64,000 nt of DNA from Tenacibaculum sp. (lineage in GTDB: Bacteria > Bacteroidota > Bacteroidia > Flavobacteriales > Flavobacteriaceae). Position numbers and translations under genes: made by a program. The DNA is taken from assembly GCA_018456245.1 (NCBI GenBank), contig JAGYHQ010000004.1, positions 1 through 64,000 on the forward strand, written 5' to 3'. Of the stretch, positions 38,165-47,675 are shown one piece after another. The notes beneath the pieces were generated by a model. That model saw nothing but the letters and a program-made list of their open reading frames with translations. It was not told where the DNA came from and searched no databases. How positions within the stretch are numbered: position 1 is the stretch's first letter; every line of letters begins with the position of its first letter.

Positions 38165-40006
38165 TTAAAAATTAAATTTTAAACCAGCCATAAAGTTTGA
38201 TTTTGGCATTGGAACTAAATTAGTTTCAGAATAAATTTCATTAAAAAGATTATTACCCATTAAAGATAGCTCTACATTATTAAAACTATATGAAATTTTT
38301 GCATCTACAACATTATAAGTATCACCATCTGCTCTTTGGGCTAATTTATAAACAATACTTTGCTTTAATCCTTTTAAAAATTGAGTTGAAACAGTTGTTG
38401 TAAAATGATGTTTTATTGAATTTATTGAATAACGAGAAAATTTATAACTATTATCTCTAGAATAATCATTAATATAAGTATATCCTAAATTTATATTCTG
38501 ATTATATCCTGCTACCTCAAAATTTAATGATGAATTAAGTTCAATTCCATATGTTTTTAAACGCATAAAATTTTTAGGTTCCCAAGGATTAGCCTCTATA
38601 TTTTTTACATAATCAATTTCTTCTTTTGAATCTCTATGAAATGCAACGATAAAAGCAGAAAAACCATTATTATTATATTTTACACCTACCTCTTCAGATA
38701 ATGCTTTTTCTGGTTTTAAATTAGCATTACCTACAGAAGTTCTACTTTTATAATATAAATTAGTATAAGTAGGAATTCTATGAGTGTAACCTGCATTAGC
38801 ATATACCATAAATTTATCATTTATTTGATAACCTAAATCAATTCCTGGGAAGAAGAAAGAACCTATGTCAGAAAAATGATTTACAGATGCCCCAGGTGTT
38901 ATATCTAAATTTCCATCTAGTAAAGTAAATCTATGCTCTAAAAATACATTTGTTACTATACGATTAAAATTATTTATTCCTCCTAAACCAAATTTTGTAC
39001 GGCTTGATAATGATACTTTTGCAATATCAAATCCAAAACCTGTTATACCTAATTTTGAGTTGTAAGACATATTTACTTCTCCACCTATTTTATTTGTAAT
39101 ATGTAAATTTTTATAACCTGATGGCTTATTTCTTACAAAAAGGTACATATCCTGCCCTCTTTTCCAGTATAATTTTGGCTTTATAGTTAGGTTTTTAAAT
39201 TTATAAACAGATGTTATACCAAATAAGCTACTTTGAGTTTCTTCATATTGATTTATATATTCAGGTGAAGCATAAAAACCATTTGCACCAAATTTTCTTT
39301 CAGTAAAGTAACCCAAAACATTTATAGGAGTTTTATTTCTATTAAAAGTTGCTTTAATAAAATAATTATAGTTTTTATAATCGGTATTAAATCTATATCC
39401 GTCAGATAAGTTTGCCGATGCGTGAGCAATTACTGATGAATTTTTAATATTTGTTCCTATTGTTACTGCTCCATTCTTTTGTTTAAATGACCCTCCTTGT
39501 AAATTAATTGAATTTACATTATCAGCATTAGTTTTTGTAACAATATTTATGGCACCTGTATATGCTTTTTGCCCAAAAATTCTTGCTGCAGCTCCTTTTA
39601 CTATTTCAATTCTTTCAATTACATCTAAAGGCAATGCCATATTCATAGTATGATGCCCTGTTTGTGGGTTTTCAACCTTAATACCATCAATTAAAATAAG
39701 TGTTTGGTCAAAACCACCACCTCTTATATATAGGTCTGATTGCATACCAGATGTCCCTCTTCTTCTTATATCTATCCCTGCAACTTGTTGCAATAATTCT
39801 GGTAAGTTTGTAGCTACACTTTTTTTAATTTCTTGTGAAGAAATTACCTTTATAGTTCTTGAATTCTTTTTAAAAGGTAAATCAATTCTGCTGGAAGTTA
39901 TTAAAACTGTGTCTAACTTCTCTAGCCTTTCTTTTTTTTGTGAGAAAGAGTTTATACTTATCAGTAATATGAAAATATATAGCAATCGTGTGTTTAGTAT
40001 ATTCAT
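38165..40006 (-). CDS. TonB-dependent receptor (BtuB-like architecture; likely start MNILNTRLLYI)
   Basis: plug LPELLQQVAGIDIRRRGTSGMQSDLYIRGGGFDQTLILIDGIKVENPQTGHHTMNMALPLDVIERIEIVKG. Confidence 0.9.
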   Translation of the reverse strand: MNILNTRLLYIFILLISINSFSQKKERLEKLDTVLITSSRIDLPFKKNSRTIKVISSQEIKKSVATNLPELLQQVAGIDIRRRGTSGMQSDLYIRGGGFDQTLILIDGIKVENPQTGHHTMNMALPLDVIERIEIVKGAAARIFGQKAYTGAINIVTKTNADNVNSINLQGGSFKQKNGAVTIGTNIKNSSVIAHASANLSDGYRFNTDYKNYNYFIKATFNRNKTPINVLGYFTERKFGANGFYASPEYINQYEETQSSLFGITSVYKFKNLTIKPKLYWKRGQDMYLFVRNKPSGYKNLHITNKIGGEVNMSYNSKLGITGFGFDIAKVSLSSRTKFGLGGINNFNRIVTNVFLEHRFTLLDGNLDITPGASVNHFSDIGSFFFPGIDLGYQINDKFMVYANAGYTHRIPTYTNLYYKSRTSVGNANLKPEKALSEEVGVKYNNNGFSAFIVAFHRDSKEEIDYVKNIEANPWEPKNFMRLKTYGIELNSSLNFEVAGYNQNINLGYTYINDYSRDNSYKFSRYSINSIKHHFTTTVSTQFLKGLKQSIVYKLAQRADGDTYNVVDAKISYSFNNVELSLMGNNLFNEIYSETNLVPMPKSNFMAGLKFNF

Positions 40007-40082
40007 AATTTTAAATTTTAATCGGCTAAAATATAAAATTATAATACTTAACAAAGTTTAATTAGTTTAAAAATGAAAAATA

Positions 40083-40358
40083 TTATTTATCATTATAATG
40101 TCCGTAACTTGATATTACATAAACCTCAACATCATCATCATTAATTGTGTATATAAGCCTATGCTTACTATTTATTCTCCTTGACCATTGTCCTGACCTG
40201 CTTTTCTTTAATTTTTCAGGTTTTCCTGTTCCTGTTTCGGGATGTTCATATAATTCAGATATAAGCTTCATAGCTTTTTTATAAGAATTAGGTTCATTCT
40301 TCTTTAATTTATATAAATCAAATTCTGCAACTTCAGATAATGTTACTACATATTTCAT
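40083..40358 (-). CDS. yoeB: YoeB-family toxin
   Basis: 91 aa; PNSYKKAMKLISELYEHPETGTGKPEKLKKSRSGQWSRRINSKHRLIYTI...VISSYGHY. Confidence 0.95.
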   Translation of the reverse strand: MKYVVTLSEVAEFDLYKLKKNEPNSYKKAMKLISELYEHPETGTGKPEKLKKSRSGQWSRRINSKHRLIYTINDDDVEVYVISSYGHYNDK

Positions 40359-40612
40359 AAATTATCCATATAATTTTGAAGTTCTTGTGCTGAAGTAAAT
40401 GTTTTAGATTTACCCTCCTTTATTTGTTGCATAGATTTATCTAATTTTGCGAAAAACTCTTCTTCACTCATTAAAGTATCATCTTTTTCAACAGGAACAA
40501 TTTTAAAACTCCCCTTATCTCTTGATTTTAAAATAACACTAATACCCTTATTAACCATTTCAAGGTATTTACCTTGTTGTGCTCTAAATTCTCTTGTACT
40601 TATTACTTCCAT
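40355..40612 (-). CDS. yefM: YefM-family antitoxin
   Basis: 85 aa; MEVISTREFRAQQGKYLEMVNKGISVILKSRDKGSFKIVPV; 4-nt overlap with toxin. Confidence 0.92.
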   Translation of the reverse strand: MEVISTREFRAQQGKYLEMVNKGISVILKSRDKGSFKIVPVEKDDTLMSEEEFFAKLDKSMQQIKEGKSKTFTSAQELQNYMDNL

Positions 40613-40636
40613 AATAACATATTTTATTTAAATGTA

Positions 40637-40649
40637 TACCAAAATGGTA
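40637..40649. promoter_or_regulatory. Inverted repeat TACCA-aaa-TGGTA upstream of yefM, candidate autoregulatory operator
   Basis: palindrome 24 bp upstream of antitoxin start. Confidence 0.45.
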
Positions 40650-40678
40650 CTCAACAAATATACAAAAATTTATGTATA

Positions 40679-40712
40679 AAAAAACCACCTCAAAATGAGG
40701 TGGTTTTTTAAC
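40679..40712 (-). terminator. Terminator downstream of TonB receptor gene
   Basis: aaaaaaccacctca aaa tgaggtggtttttt. Confidence 0.85.
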
Positions 40713-40733
40713 TAATTTATACTTGTATTTTAA

Positions 40734-43463
40734 TTAAAAATTATATTTTAAGCTAAAGCTCCATGTTGTACCATAACCGAAATATCCTTCATTTGCTGTT
40801 GCAATACCTTTGTATAACATATTGTTTGACTTATAAGTACCTTTTGATGGGTCTTTCTTGTCAACTAAATCAGTCGTCTTAATATTTGTTTTTAAATCAG
40901 AAAGATATTCTGTGTTTAAAACATTATTAACATTTAATCTGAAATCTATACTTTGATTATTTCCCTCTAAAGGTAAATGATAAGAAAGTCCTAAATCAAC
41001 TAAACTATATGAAGGTAATTGTAAATTTTCTTTTACAGCACCTACACTAGCAAATAATCTATCATAATAACGATAATCAACATCAAAAGAGAAATTTTTA
41101 GCAAACTTATAATCTACACTTAAACCTAATGTGGTTTGAGCAGCATCTCCTACTTGCCCACCATCATAATCTTCATATTCTGAAGAAATTAAGTTTTGAT
41201 CCTCATCTTGTACTTGAGTAAGCCCTTTTCCTTTATATCTCCAATCTCCATAAGAACCAAATCCTTTAATTTTTAATTCATCAATAGGTTTATATACAAA
41301 ATCAAGTTCTATACCTTGGTGTAACTGCTCAACACCAAAATTCGTAGTATATTGTAAAACATCTTTTACCATTCTACTCTTTGTAGTTACTCTATCCTTC
41401 CAAGAAGTTCTATATAAATTTAAACTTCCTGTGAAATTTGATGATTTGAAAGCATAACCTGCTTCTAATCCAAATATTTTTTCATTTTGTGTTAATGGAT
41501 TTACAGCATTAGAATAATTTAAATAAATATTATCATGATACGGTTGTCTTGAATAATATCCTGAATTAAAATAAACTTTATGATTATCGTTAATAGTATA
41601 ACTTAATCCTCCTTTTAAATTATAACCTAAATTTTCAACTTTATCTGCTTTTTGTCCTTCTGTTTTAATATGAGATGGAAGAGGTGTGTTTGTTCCTTGT
41701 TTTGATGTTCCATTAATTAAAGATTTATCAGCATATTGATAAAAATCCGTTCTTGAATGATATTGATTAGATATAGAACCTTGGAAAAATGCAGAAAAAT
41801 TATCATTAGCATATTCTAATTGAGTAAACGCCCCCATATAAGAGATAGTTTCAGAATAATCCCAATTAAATCTTTGTTCTCTGTTAGGAGAATTAAACAT
41901 TACATAGTAAGGATTTGCTTTGAAAGTTTCAGTAAGTGTTATATTTTTATATTTACCACCATATTTTGATTCCCCTTGTATAAATGGATGACCTTTTATT
42001 GTATGGTCTCTCATTTTAGCTTCTTGCTTCCAAGATTCTAAACCAAGAAAGTCAGTCGCTACTCTATAATGTTCTCCTTTATAAGTTCTTAAATCTGCAC
42101 CTAAATTAAAAGTTAAATTATCATTAATTTTCTTTTCAAAATTAGTTACTAAACCATACCAATTATGCATATTCATAGATGCTCTTAAAGCATAACCTTT
42201 ACCATATCTTCCATTAATAATAGATTTATTTTTAGCATAAATAGCATCAAAATCAATTTGACCATCTTGAGTTCTTATTTTATCACCTCTAGATCCTAAA
42301 CCTCCTGTTCCTCCTCCTCGTCCCCAAGAAGCATATAATACGGTAGATAAACTAGTTGTTTCATTTATATTAAAATCCCAGTTTAAATTAGCAACAGGTT
42401 TATGATAGAAATTTTTTCTTTCTGATAAATATTCTCCATTATACTCTCCCCAGTTATCATTAAATCTCTTTCCTTTTTCTAAAAAAGTAGAAATTTTTTG
42501 ACTAAAAGCTTGATCGTGTTGTTGAGGTGCTCCTGTTAATAAGAAATTAAAATTATGTTTTTCATTTGGTTTATACCCAAAAGAAATAAAATAAGTTTGT
42601 CCACTTCCTTTACCTCCTTGCATATAACCATCTCCTTGCCAGTGAGCAAACATAATAGAAGCTGCAAATCCTTTTTCACTAAGGCCTGTATTGTAAAAAG
42701 CAGAAGTTTTAAAATATGCATTATTTGCTATCATACCTGATATATAACCACCTTCTCTTTTACCTGTAGATTTTACCACAAAATTTGTTGTTCCTCCAAC
42801 AGAAGAAATTGCTAATTTAGAAGCTCCTAAACCTCTTTGGATTTGAACAGCTGCCGCAATATCATTTATACCTGACCAGTTAGACCAATACATTTTTCCA
42901 TCTTCCATACCATTAATAGGTTGCCCATTTAATAAATAAGCAGTATTTGTTTGGTCAAAACCTCTTACAGAAATTCTTGAATCTCCAAACCCTTTTGATT
43001 GACCAGCAACATAAACAGAAGGAGTATTAACTAAAACAGAAGTAACATCACTTGCTCCTAATTTAGTTTGAATTTCAGCAGCTTTAATTGTAGAAACTGC
43101 TATAGGAGTTTTTCTACCTCCTGCTAAATCAATAACTCCTTTTCCTACAATAACAACTTCTTCTAAAGTATTATCTGGTTGTAATTGAATTTTACCTAAA
43201 TTTCCCTTTACAAAAGAAACTAACTTATTTCCATAACCAACGAAAGAAACTACAATAGTTCCTTTATTTGATTTGGCGTTTAATGTAAAGTTACCGTCAA
43301 AATCAGTAGCTGTTCCATTTTTTGTTCCTTTTATTAGAACACTTGCTCCTGGTAATGGTTGCCCTGTTTCATCAACCACGGTACCAGATACTTTAATTTG
43401 CCCCAAAACTGTAGCTGTTATAAAGAACAAAGCTACAAATAATACATGTTTAAAATTTTTCAT
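40734..43463 (-). CDS. TonB-dependent receptor with carboxypeptidase-regulatory-like domain, putative vitamin (thiamine?) transporter
   Basis: 909 aa; KVSGTVVDETGQPLPGASVLIKGTKNGTATDFDGNFTL, plug and barrel ending FSLKYNF; near PnuC-like cluster. Confidence 0.9.
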   Translation of the reverse strand: MKNFKHVLFVALFFITATVLGQIKVSGTVVDETGQPLPGASVLIKGTKNGTATDFDGNFTLNAKSNKGTIVVSFVGYGNKLVSFVKGNLGKIQLQPDNTLEEVVIVGKGVIDLAGGRKTPIAVSTIKAAEIQTKLGASDVTSVLVNTPSVYVAGQSKGFGDSRISVRGFDQTNTAYLLNGQPINGMEDGKMYWSNWSGINDIAAAVQIQRGLGASKLAISSVGGTTNFVVKSTGKREGGYISGMIANNAYFKTSAFYNTGLSEKGFAASIMFAHWQGDGYMQGGKGSGQTYFISFGYKPNEKHNFNFLLTGAPQQHDQAFSQKISTFLEKGKRFNDNWGEYNGEYLSERKNFYHKPVANLNWDFNINETTSLSTVLYASWGRGGGTGGLGSRGDKIRTQDGQIDFDAIYAKNKSIINGRYGKGYALRASMNMHNWYGLVTNFEKKINDNLTFNLGADLRTYKGEHYRVATDFLGLESWKQEAKMRDHTIKGHPFIQGESKYGGKYKNITLTETFKANPYYVMFNSPNREQRFNWDYSETISYMGAFTQLEYANDNFSAFFQGSISNQYHSRTDFYQYADKSLINGTSKQGTNTPLPSHIKTEGQKADKVENLGYNLKGGLSYTINDNHKVYFNSGYYSRQPYHDNIYLNYSNAVNPLTQNEKIFGLEAGYAFKSSNFTGSLNLYRTSWKDRVTTKSRMVKDVLQYTTNFGVEQLHQGIELDFVYKPIDELKIKGFGSYGDWRYKGKGLTQVQDEDQNLISSEYEDYDGGQVGDAAQTTLGLSVDYKFAKNFSFDVDYRYYDRLFASVGAVKENLQLPSYSLVDLGLSYHLPLEGNNQSIDFRLNVNNVLNTEYLSDLKTNIKTTDLVDKKDPSKGTYKSNNMLYKGIATANEGYFGYGTTWSFSLKYNF

Positions 43464-43605
43464 TTGTGTGTTGTTAATTTTGTTATTAAACCTACCACAA
43501 AAGTCTTCTATTTAGTTGTTTTAAATATTAAGGGAATGTTAAATTTTAACTTAACATTAAGATTTAGGTTACTTCACTATGTTTGTAATAAAAAAAGATA
43601 AAATT

Positions 43606-44169
43606 TTATTGTTGTAATAATTTATCTATAACTTCAATTGCTTTTTTTAACCGATTATTTTTATCCCCCTTTAATACTACATACGGTTTATTATATTTTA
43701 TTAAAGTTTTTTCAAAAACATAAAATAACTCTTCTCTTTTATTTGGTTTATCTCGTAAATCGTCTTTTTCCCAAGGAGTGTCAATATATGTTAATAAATA
43801 AATATCATAGGTGTTTTGTAATGCAACTTCTTCCAATTCTGGCTCTACAAAACCATTGTAATAATATTCAGAATATACCTTTGTTTGCAACAAATTTGTA
43901 TCACAAATTAATACTTTATTTGCTGTTTTAGAAAGTTTATTTTCTTGTGTCATTTGCCCAATAGCAATAGGTATAACATCTTCTTTCTCACATATTTTAT
44001 GCTCTTTATCCCATTTCTTTTGTAAATAATCACGGGCATATTCTGGCACCCATTCCGTTTCGTAATGTTCAGCTAATTGTTTTGAAAGCGTTGTTTTTCC
44101 TGTACTTTCAACACCAAAAAGAACTACTTTAATAATTCTTGATTTTTCTTGTTTAGGTATTTTTTCCAT
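43606..44169 (-). CDS. AAA/P-loop kinase similar to NadR C-terminal ribosylnicotinamide kinase domain
   Basis: 187 aa; VVLFGVESTGKTTLSKQLAEHYETEWVPEYARDYL. Confidence 0.9.
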   Translation of the reverse strand: MEKIPKQEKSRIIKVVLFGVESTGKTTLSKQLAEHYETEWVPEYARDYLQKKWDKEHKICEKEDVIPIAIGQMTQENKLSKTANKVLICDTNLLQTKVYSEYYYNGFVEPELEEVALQNTYDIYLLTYIDTPWEKDDLRDKPNKREELFYVFEKTLIKYNKPYVVLKGDKNNRLKKAIEVIDKLLQQ

Positions 44170-44762
44170 TCTAAATATCCAAAAATAGCGATAAAGGTAA
44201 ATATAAAGTATTGAAAACTGGTAAATGTAAAACCTTTATAAAAATATAAGGGAACTGATATAATATCGCCAATAATCCAATAAATCCAATTTTCAATTTT
44301 TCGTTTTGCCATTAACCACATACCTACAAAGAAAATGGCTGTTGTAATGGTATCTATGTAGGCCGTCCAACTCGTCCACTTATCAAAAAGTTGATAAATA
44401 GCATATACAACTCCTAATGTAGCTATAAAGATAAATAAACTTTGTTTCTTTTCTGTTGAAGTAGTTTTTGAAATAGGATTTAATGGCTCTCCGTTTTTAG
44501 TCCTCGTCCAAAGATACCAACCGTAAATACTCATTGAAAAATAGTAACCATTTATCATCATATCGCCAATAAGTTCCCATTTATAGAGTAAGTACACAAA
44601 AATAATAGTGCTAATTATTCCTGTTGGAAAAACTAAAACATTATTTTTTTTTGAAAACCAAACCGATAAAAAACCAAAAATAACGGCAATAATTTCAAGA
44701 ATTACATCAAGTTTTGGCGAATTGTAATATTGCTGAAAAAGAAAATCAAAAATTTGGCTCAT
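44124..44762 (-). CDS. pnuC: PnuC/PnuT-family vitamin transporter
   Basis: 212 aa; LEIIAVIFGFLSVWFSKKNNVLVFPTGIISTIIFVYLLYKWELIGDMMINGYYFSMSIYGWYLW, WIIGDIISVPLYFYKG. Confidence 0.93.
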   Translation of the reverse strand: MSQIFDFLFQQYYNSPKLDVILEIIAVIFGFLSVWFSKKNNVLVFPTGIISTIIFVYLLYKWELIGDMMINGYYFSMSIYGWYLWTRTKNGEPLNPISKTTSTEKKQSLFIFIATLGVVYAIYQLFDKWTSWTAYIDTITTAIFFVGMWLMAKRKIENWIYWIIGDIISVPLYFYKGFTFTSFQYFIFTFIAIFGYLEWKKYLNKKNQELLK

Positions 44763-45006
44763 AATTACTTCTATCAGATTTTACCATTTTCATTGTTAAT
44801 ACAACATTATCAAGGCTATTAAACGTATTTTCTATTTCAGAAGTTACAAACGGAACTACTTTATTATAATCTCCATAAACCTGAGTACTTAAAGGATTTT
44901 CTAACACCGTAAATTCTGATGCTCGTAACTTTTTAATAAATTCTTTTATAGGTTCTTCAAAATTATTTTGAAGAGGTGTTAAGGTTAATTCTATTGATAC
45001 TTTCAT
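44746..45006 (-). CDS. Thiamine-binding (YkoF/MTH1187-like) protein (start MKVSIELTLTPLQ; ORF extends to 45027)
   Basis: about 86 aa; VSIELTLTPL, predicted ferredoxin-like fold; overlaps PnuC ORF by 17 nt. Confidence 0.7.
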   Translation of the reverse strand: MKVSIELTLTPLQNNFEEPIKEFIKKLRASEFTVLENPLSTQVYGDYNKVVPFVTSEIENTFNSLDNVVLTMKMVKSDRSNYEPNF

Positions 45007-45042
45007 TGTTTTTATAGGTTTTATCAAAAATCATTTTATTTT

Positions 45043-45189
45043 TTACTTTTCCTCCCAATTAATCCGTTTATAAACAGCATTTTTAATCATTGAGTTTTCT
45101 TCTAAACCTTGTTCATCTTGCAATGCATCAAAATACCATTTTTGTATTTCGCTTTCTTTTATTGGGTGGTATGTAATGTCGTATCCCAT
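45043..45189 (-). pseudogene. 48-aa ORF MGYDITYHPIKESEIQKWYFDALQDEQGLEENSMIKNAVYKRINWEEK, probable truncated remnant of a larger protein
   Basis: complete small frame with coding-like composition, resembling an N-terminus rather than a full domain. Confidence 0.35.
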
Positions 45190-45219
45190 AACTTTGTTAT
45201 TTTTTGTTAATCTAATAAT

Positions 45220-45855
45220 TTATTTTCTACCAAAATCAGCAGGAATTTCTCCCCATGCTTTGGTTTCCCATTTTAAAATAGGGTTTTTATATGTGTTTTC
45301 TTCTAACCATTTTTCTGCTCGTTTAATCAATTCTAAAAGAGGTTTGTTTTTTTCATTAAAAACAATATTTGTATTACATCTTTTCTTTTTTACCCAACCA
45401 ATAGCAATTTTAGAATCGGAATAAATAGGTAGAATATCTAATTTTTTACTTTTTAAAAGAGCTATTCCGTGAACAATTCCTAAAAATTCGCCAATATTAT
45501 TTGTACCATTTTCAAAAGGCCCTTGAATAAAAACTTGTTTTTTTGAATTTGTTAAAACTCCTCTATACTCCAACTTACCAGGGTTTCCTGAACAGGCAGC
45601 ATCTACTGATAAGCTTTCTAAAATAGGATTTCCATATTTTTCTTTTTCCTTTAAAGAAATCGTTTTTTTCTTGGTGTCTTTCCCTTTATAATCAAAAAAA
45701 GATTTTTTAATGGCTTTTTCTGCTTCTGCCTTATCTGAAAATGCTTTGTATTGAGCTCCTTCAAAACCGTTAATCTGCTCTTTACAAGCACTCCAAGAAG
45801 AAAAAATTCCTGTTTTTCTACCTTTCCAAACTACATAATATTTGTTTTTAGCCAT
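45220..45855 (-). CDS. rnhA: Ribonuclease H1 with N-terminal viroplasmin/caulimovirus-like domain
   Basis: 211 aa; YYVVWKGRKTGIFSSWSACKEQINGFEGAQYKAF; VDAACSGNPGKLEYRGVL...NNIGEFLGIVHGI. Confidence 0.95.
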   Translation of the reverse strand: MAKNKYYVVWKGRKTGIFSSWSACKEQINGFEGAQYKAFSDKAEAEKAIKKSFFDYKGKDTKKKTISLKEKEKYGNPILESLSVDAACSGNPGKLEYRGVLTNSKKQVFIQGPFENGTNNIGEFLGIVHGIALLKSKKLDILPIYSDSKIAIGWVKKKRCNTNIVFNEKNKPLLELIKRAEKWLEENTYKNPILKWETKAWGEIPADFGRK

Positions 45856-45974
45856 TTTTAGTAATTATTTGTATATCAGTAATTTTATCTTTTAAAAAAT
45901 TTGGCACGTTGGTTGTTATACAAAATTTGCATAATAACATCAGTTATACTATATTTAAAATGTTTAATTATGTC

Positions 45975-45988
45975 TTTGGTATACCAAA
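45975..45988. promoter_or_regulatory. Perfect 14-bp palindrome TTTGGTATACCAAA in the divergent rnhA/acpP intergenic region
   Basis: direct reading. Confidence 0.4.
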
Positions 45989-46135
45989 ACTTTAAGTAAA
46001 CATTGCAATACATTTTATATAAATATAATTGTATTATTATTGCAAAGTAAATTATTATTAACAAATTAAGGCAATAAATAACAAAAGATTAAGATTTTTT
46101 TTAATTAATAAAGCGGAATTAAAAAGGAAGATTTG

Positions 46136-46143
46136 TATTTTTG
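46136..46143 (+). promoter_or_regulatory. -7 element TATTTTTG upstream of acpP
   Basis: TAnnTTTG match 32 bp before the acpP ATG at 46176. Confidence 0.45.
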
Positions 46144-46175
46144 CCAAAAATTTTAAATTTAAAAATTAGAAAATT

Positions 46176-46412
46176 ATGTCAGACATTGCATCAAGAGTAA
46201 AAGCAATTATCGTAGACAAACTAGGAGTAGACGATAACGAAGTAACTAACGAGGCTAGCTTCACTAATGATTTAGGAGCAGATTCTTTAGATACAGTAGA
46301 ATTAATTATGGAATTTGAAAAAGAATTTGATATTCAAATCCCAGACGACCAAGCTGAAAGCATTGCTACAGTAGGTCAGGCAATTAATTATATTGAAGAA
46401 GCTAAAAAATAA
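46176..46412 (+). CDS. acpP: Acyl carrier protein
   Basis: 78 aa; [31 protein letters not shown]. Confidence 0.99.
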   Translation: MSDIASRVKAIIVDKLGVDDNEVTNEASFTNDLGADSLDTVELIMEFEKEFDIQIPDDQAESIATVGQAINYIEEAKK

Positions 46413-46418
46413 TTTAAT

Positions 46419-47666
46419 ATGCAATTAAAACGAGTTGTAGTAACTGGACTTGGTGCACTTACACCAATAGGAAATAATATTGAAGAATATTGGAATGGCT
46501 TAGTTAACGGAGTTAGCGGTGCCAAACCTATAACGTATTACGATGCTACCAAGTTCAAAACTCGTTTTGCTTGTGAGTTGAAAAATTTTAACGTAACCGA
46601 CTTTATAAATCGTAAAGAGGCTCGTAAAATGGATAAGTTTGCACAATATGCAGTTGTTGCTTCTGATGAAGCAATTGCCGATGCAAAACTTAACCTAGAA
46701 TTAGTAGATAAATTAAGAGTAGGAGTAATTTGGGGTGCTGGTATAGGTGGTTTACAAACTTTTCAAGATGAAGTTATAAACTTTGCTAAAGGAGATGGAA
46801 CACCTAGATTTAATCCTTTCTTTATACCTAAAATGATTTCTGATATTGCCCCAGGGCTTATATCTATTAGAAACGGATTTATGGGACCTAACTACTCAAC
46901 CGTATCTGCTTGTGCATCATCATCAAATGCTATGATTGATGCCTTAAATTATATTAGATTAGGACACTGTGATGTTATTATTACAGGTGGTAGTGAAGCT
47001 GGTGTAACTGAAGCTGCTATGGGTGGTTTTAATGCTATGCACGCTTTATCAACCAATAATGAAAGCCCTGAAACTGCATCAAGACCATTTGATGCTACAA
47101 GAGACGGATTTGTTTTAGGCGAAGGAGCAGGAGCTTTAGTATTTGAAGAATACGAACACGCCAAAAAACGTGGAGCAAAAATATATGCCGAAGTTATTGG
47201 TGGAGGATTATCATCTGATGCTCATCACATGACAGCACCACATCCTGAAGGATTAGGTGTAGTTGCAGTAATGAAAAACTGCCTTAAAAATGCTGGGATT
47301 AAACCAGAAGAAGTTGACCATATAAATACTCACGGAACTTCTACCCCGTTAGGAGATGTTGCAGAATTAAAAGCAATATCAGAAGTTTTTGGTGAACATG
47401 CCAAAAATATTAACATCAACTCAACAAAATCTATGACAGGGCATTTATTAGGTGCTGCTGGTGGTGTTGAAGCTGTTGCATCAATACTTAGCATGGAAAA
47501 CAATACAGTTCCTCCTACAATTAATCATTCTGTGATTGATGAAAATATTAACCCTGAATTAAATTTAACATTAAATAAACCTCAAAAAAGAGAAATTAAT
47601 GTTGCAATGAGTAATACTTTTGGGTTTGGAGGGCATAATGCTTGTATCGCTTTTAGAAAAATGTAA
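46419..47666 (+). CDS. fabF: Beta-ketoacyl-ACP synthase II
   Basis: 415 aa; VVVTGLGALTPIGN, STVSACASSSNAMIDAL, NTHGTSTPLGD. Confidence 0.98.
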   Translation: MQLKRVVVTGLGALTPIGNNIEEYWNGLVNGVSGAKPITYYDATKFKTRFACELKNFNVTDFINRKEARKMDKFAQYAVVASDEAIADAKLNLELVDKLRVGVIWGAGIGGLQTFQDEVINFAKGDGTPRFNPFFIPKMISDIAPGLISIRNGFMGPNYSTVSACASSSNAMIDALNYIRLGHCDVIITGGSEAGVTEAAMGGFNAMHALSTNNESPETASRPFDATRDGFVLGEGAGALVFEEYEHAKKRGAKIYAEVIGGGLSSDAHHMTAPHPEGLGVVAVMKNCLKNAGIKPEEVDHINTHGTSTPLGDVAELKAISEVFGEHAKNININSTKSMTGHLLGAAGGVEAVASILSMENNTVPPTINHSVIDENINPELNLTLNKPQKREINVAMSNTFGFGGHNACIAFRKM

Positions 47667-47675
47667 TAATTTTTC

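Noticed and set aside
43464-43605. TPP riboswitch upstream of the putative vitamin TonB receptor
   Set aside because: No recognisable THI-box core by eye; needs a covariance-model search to be certain.
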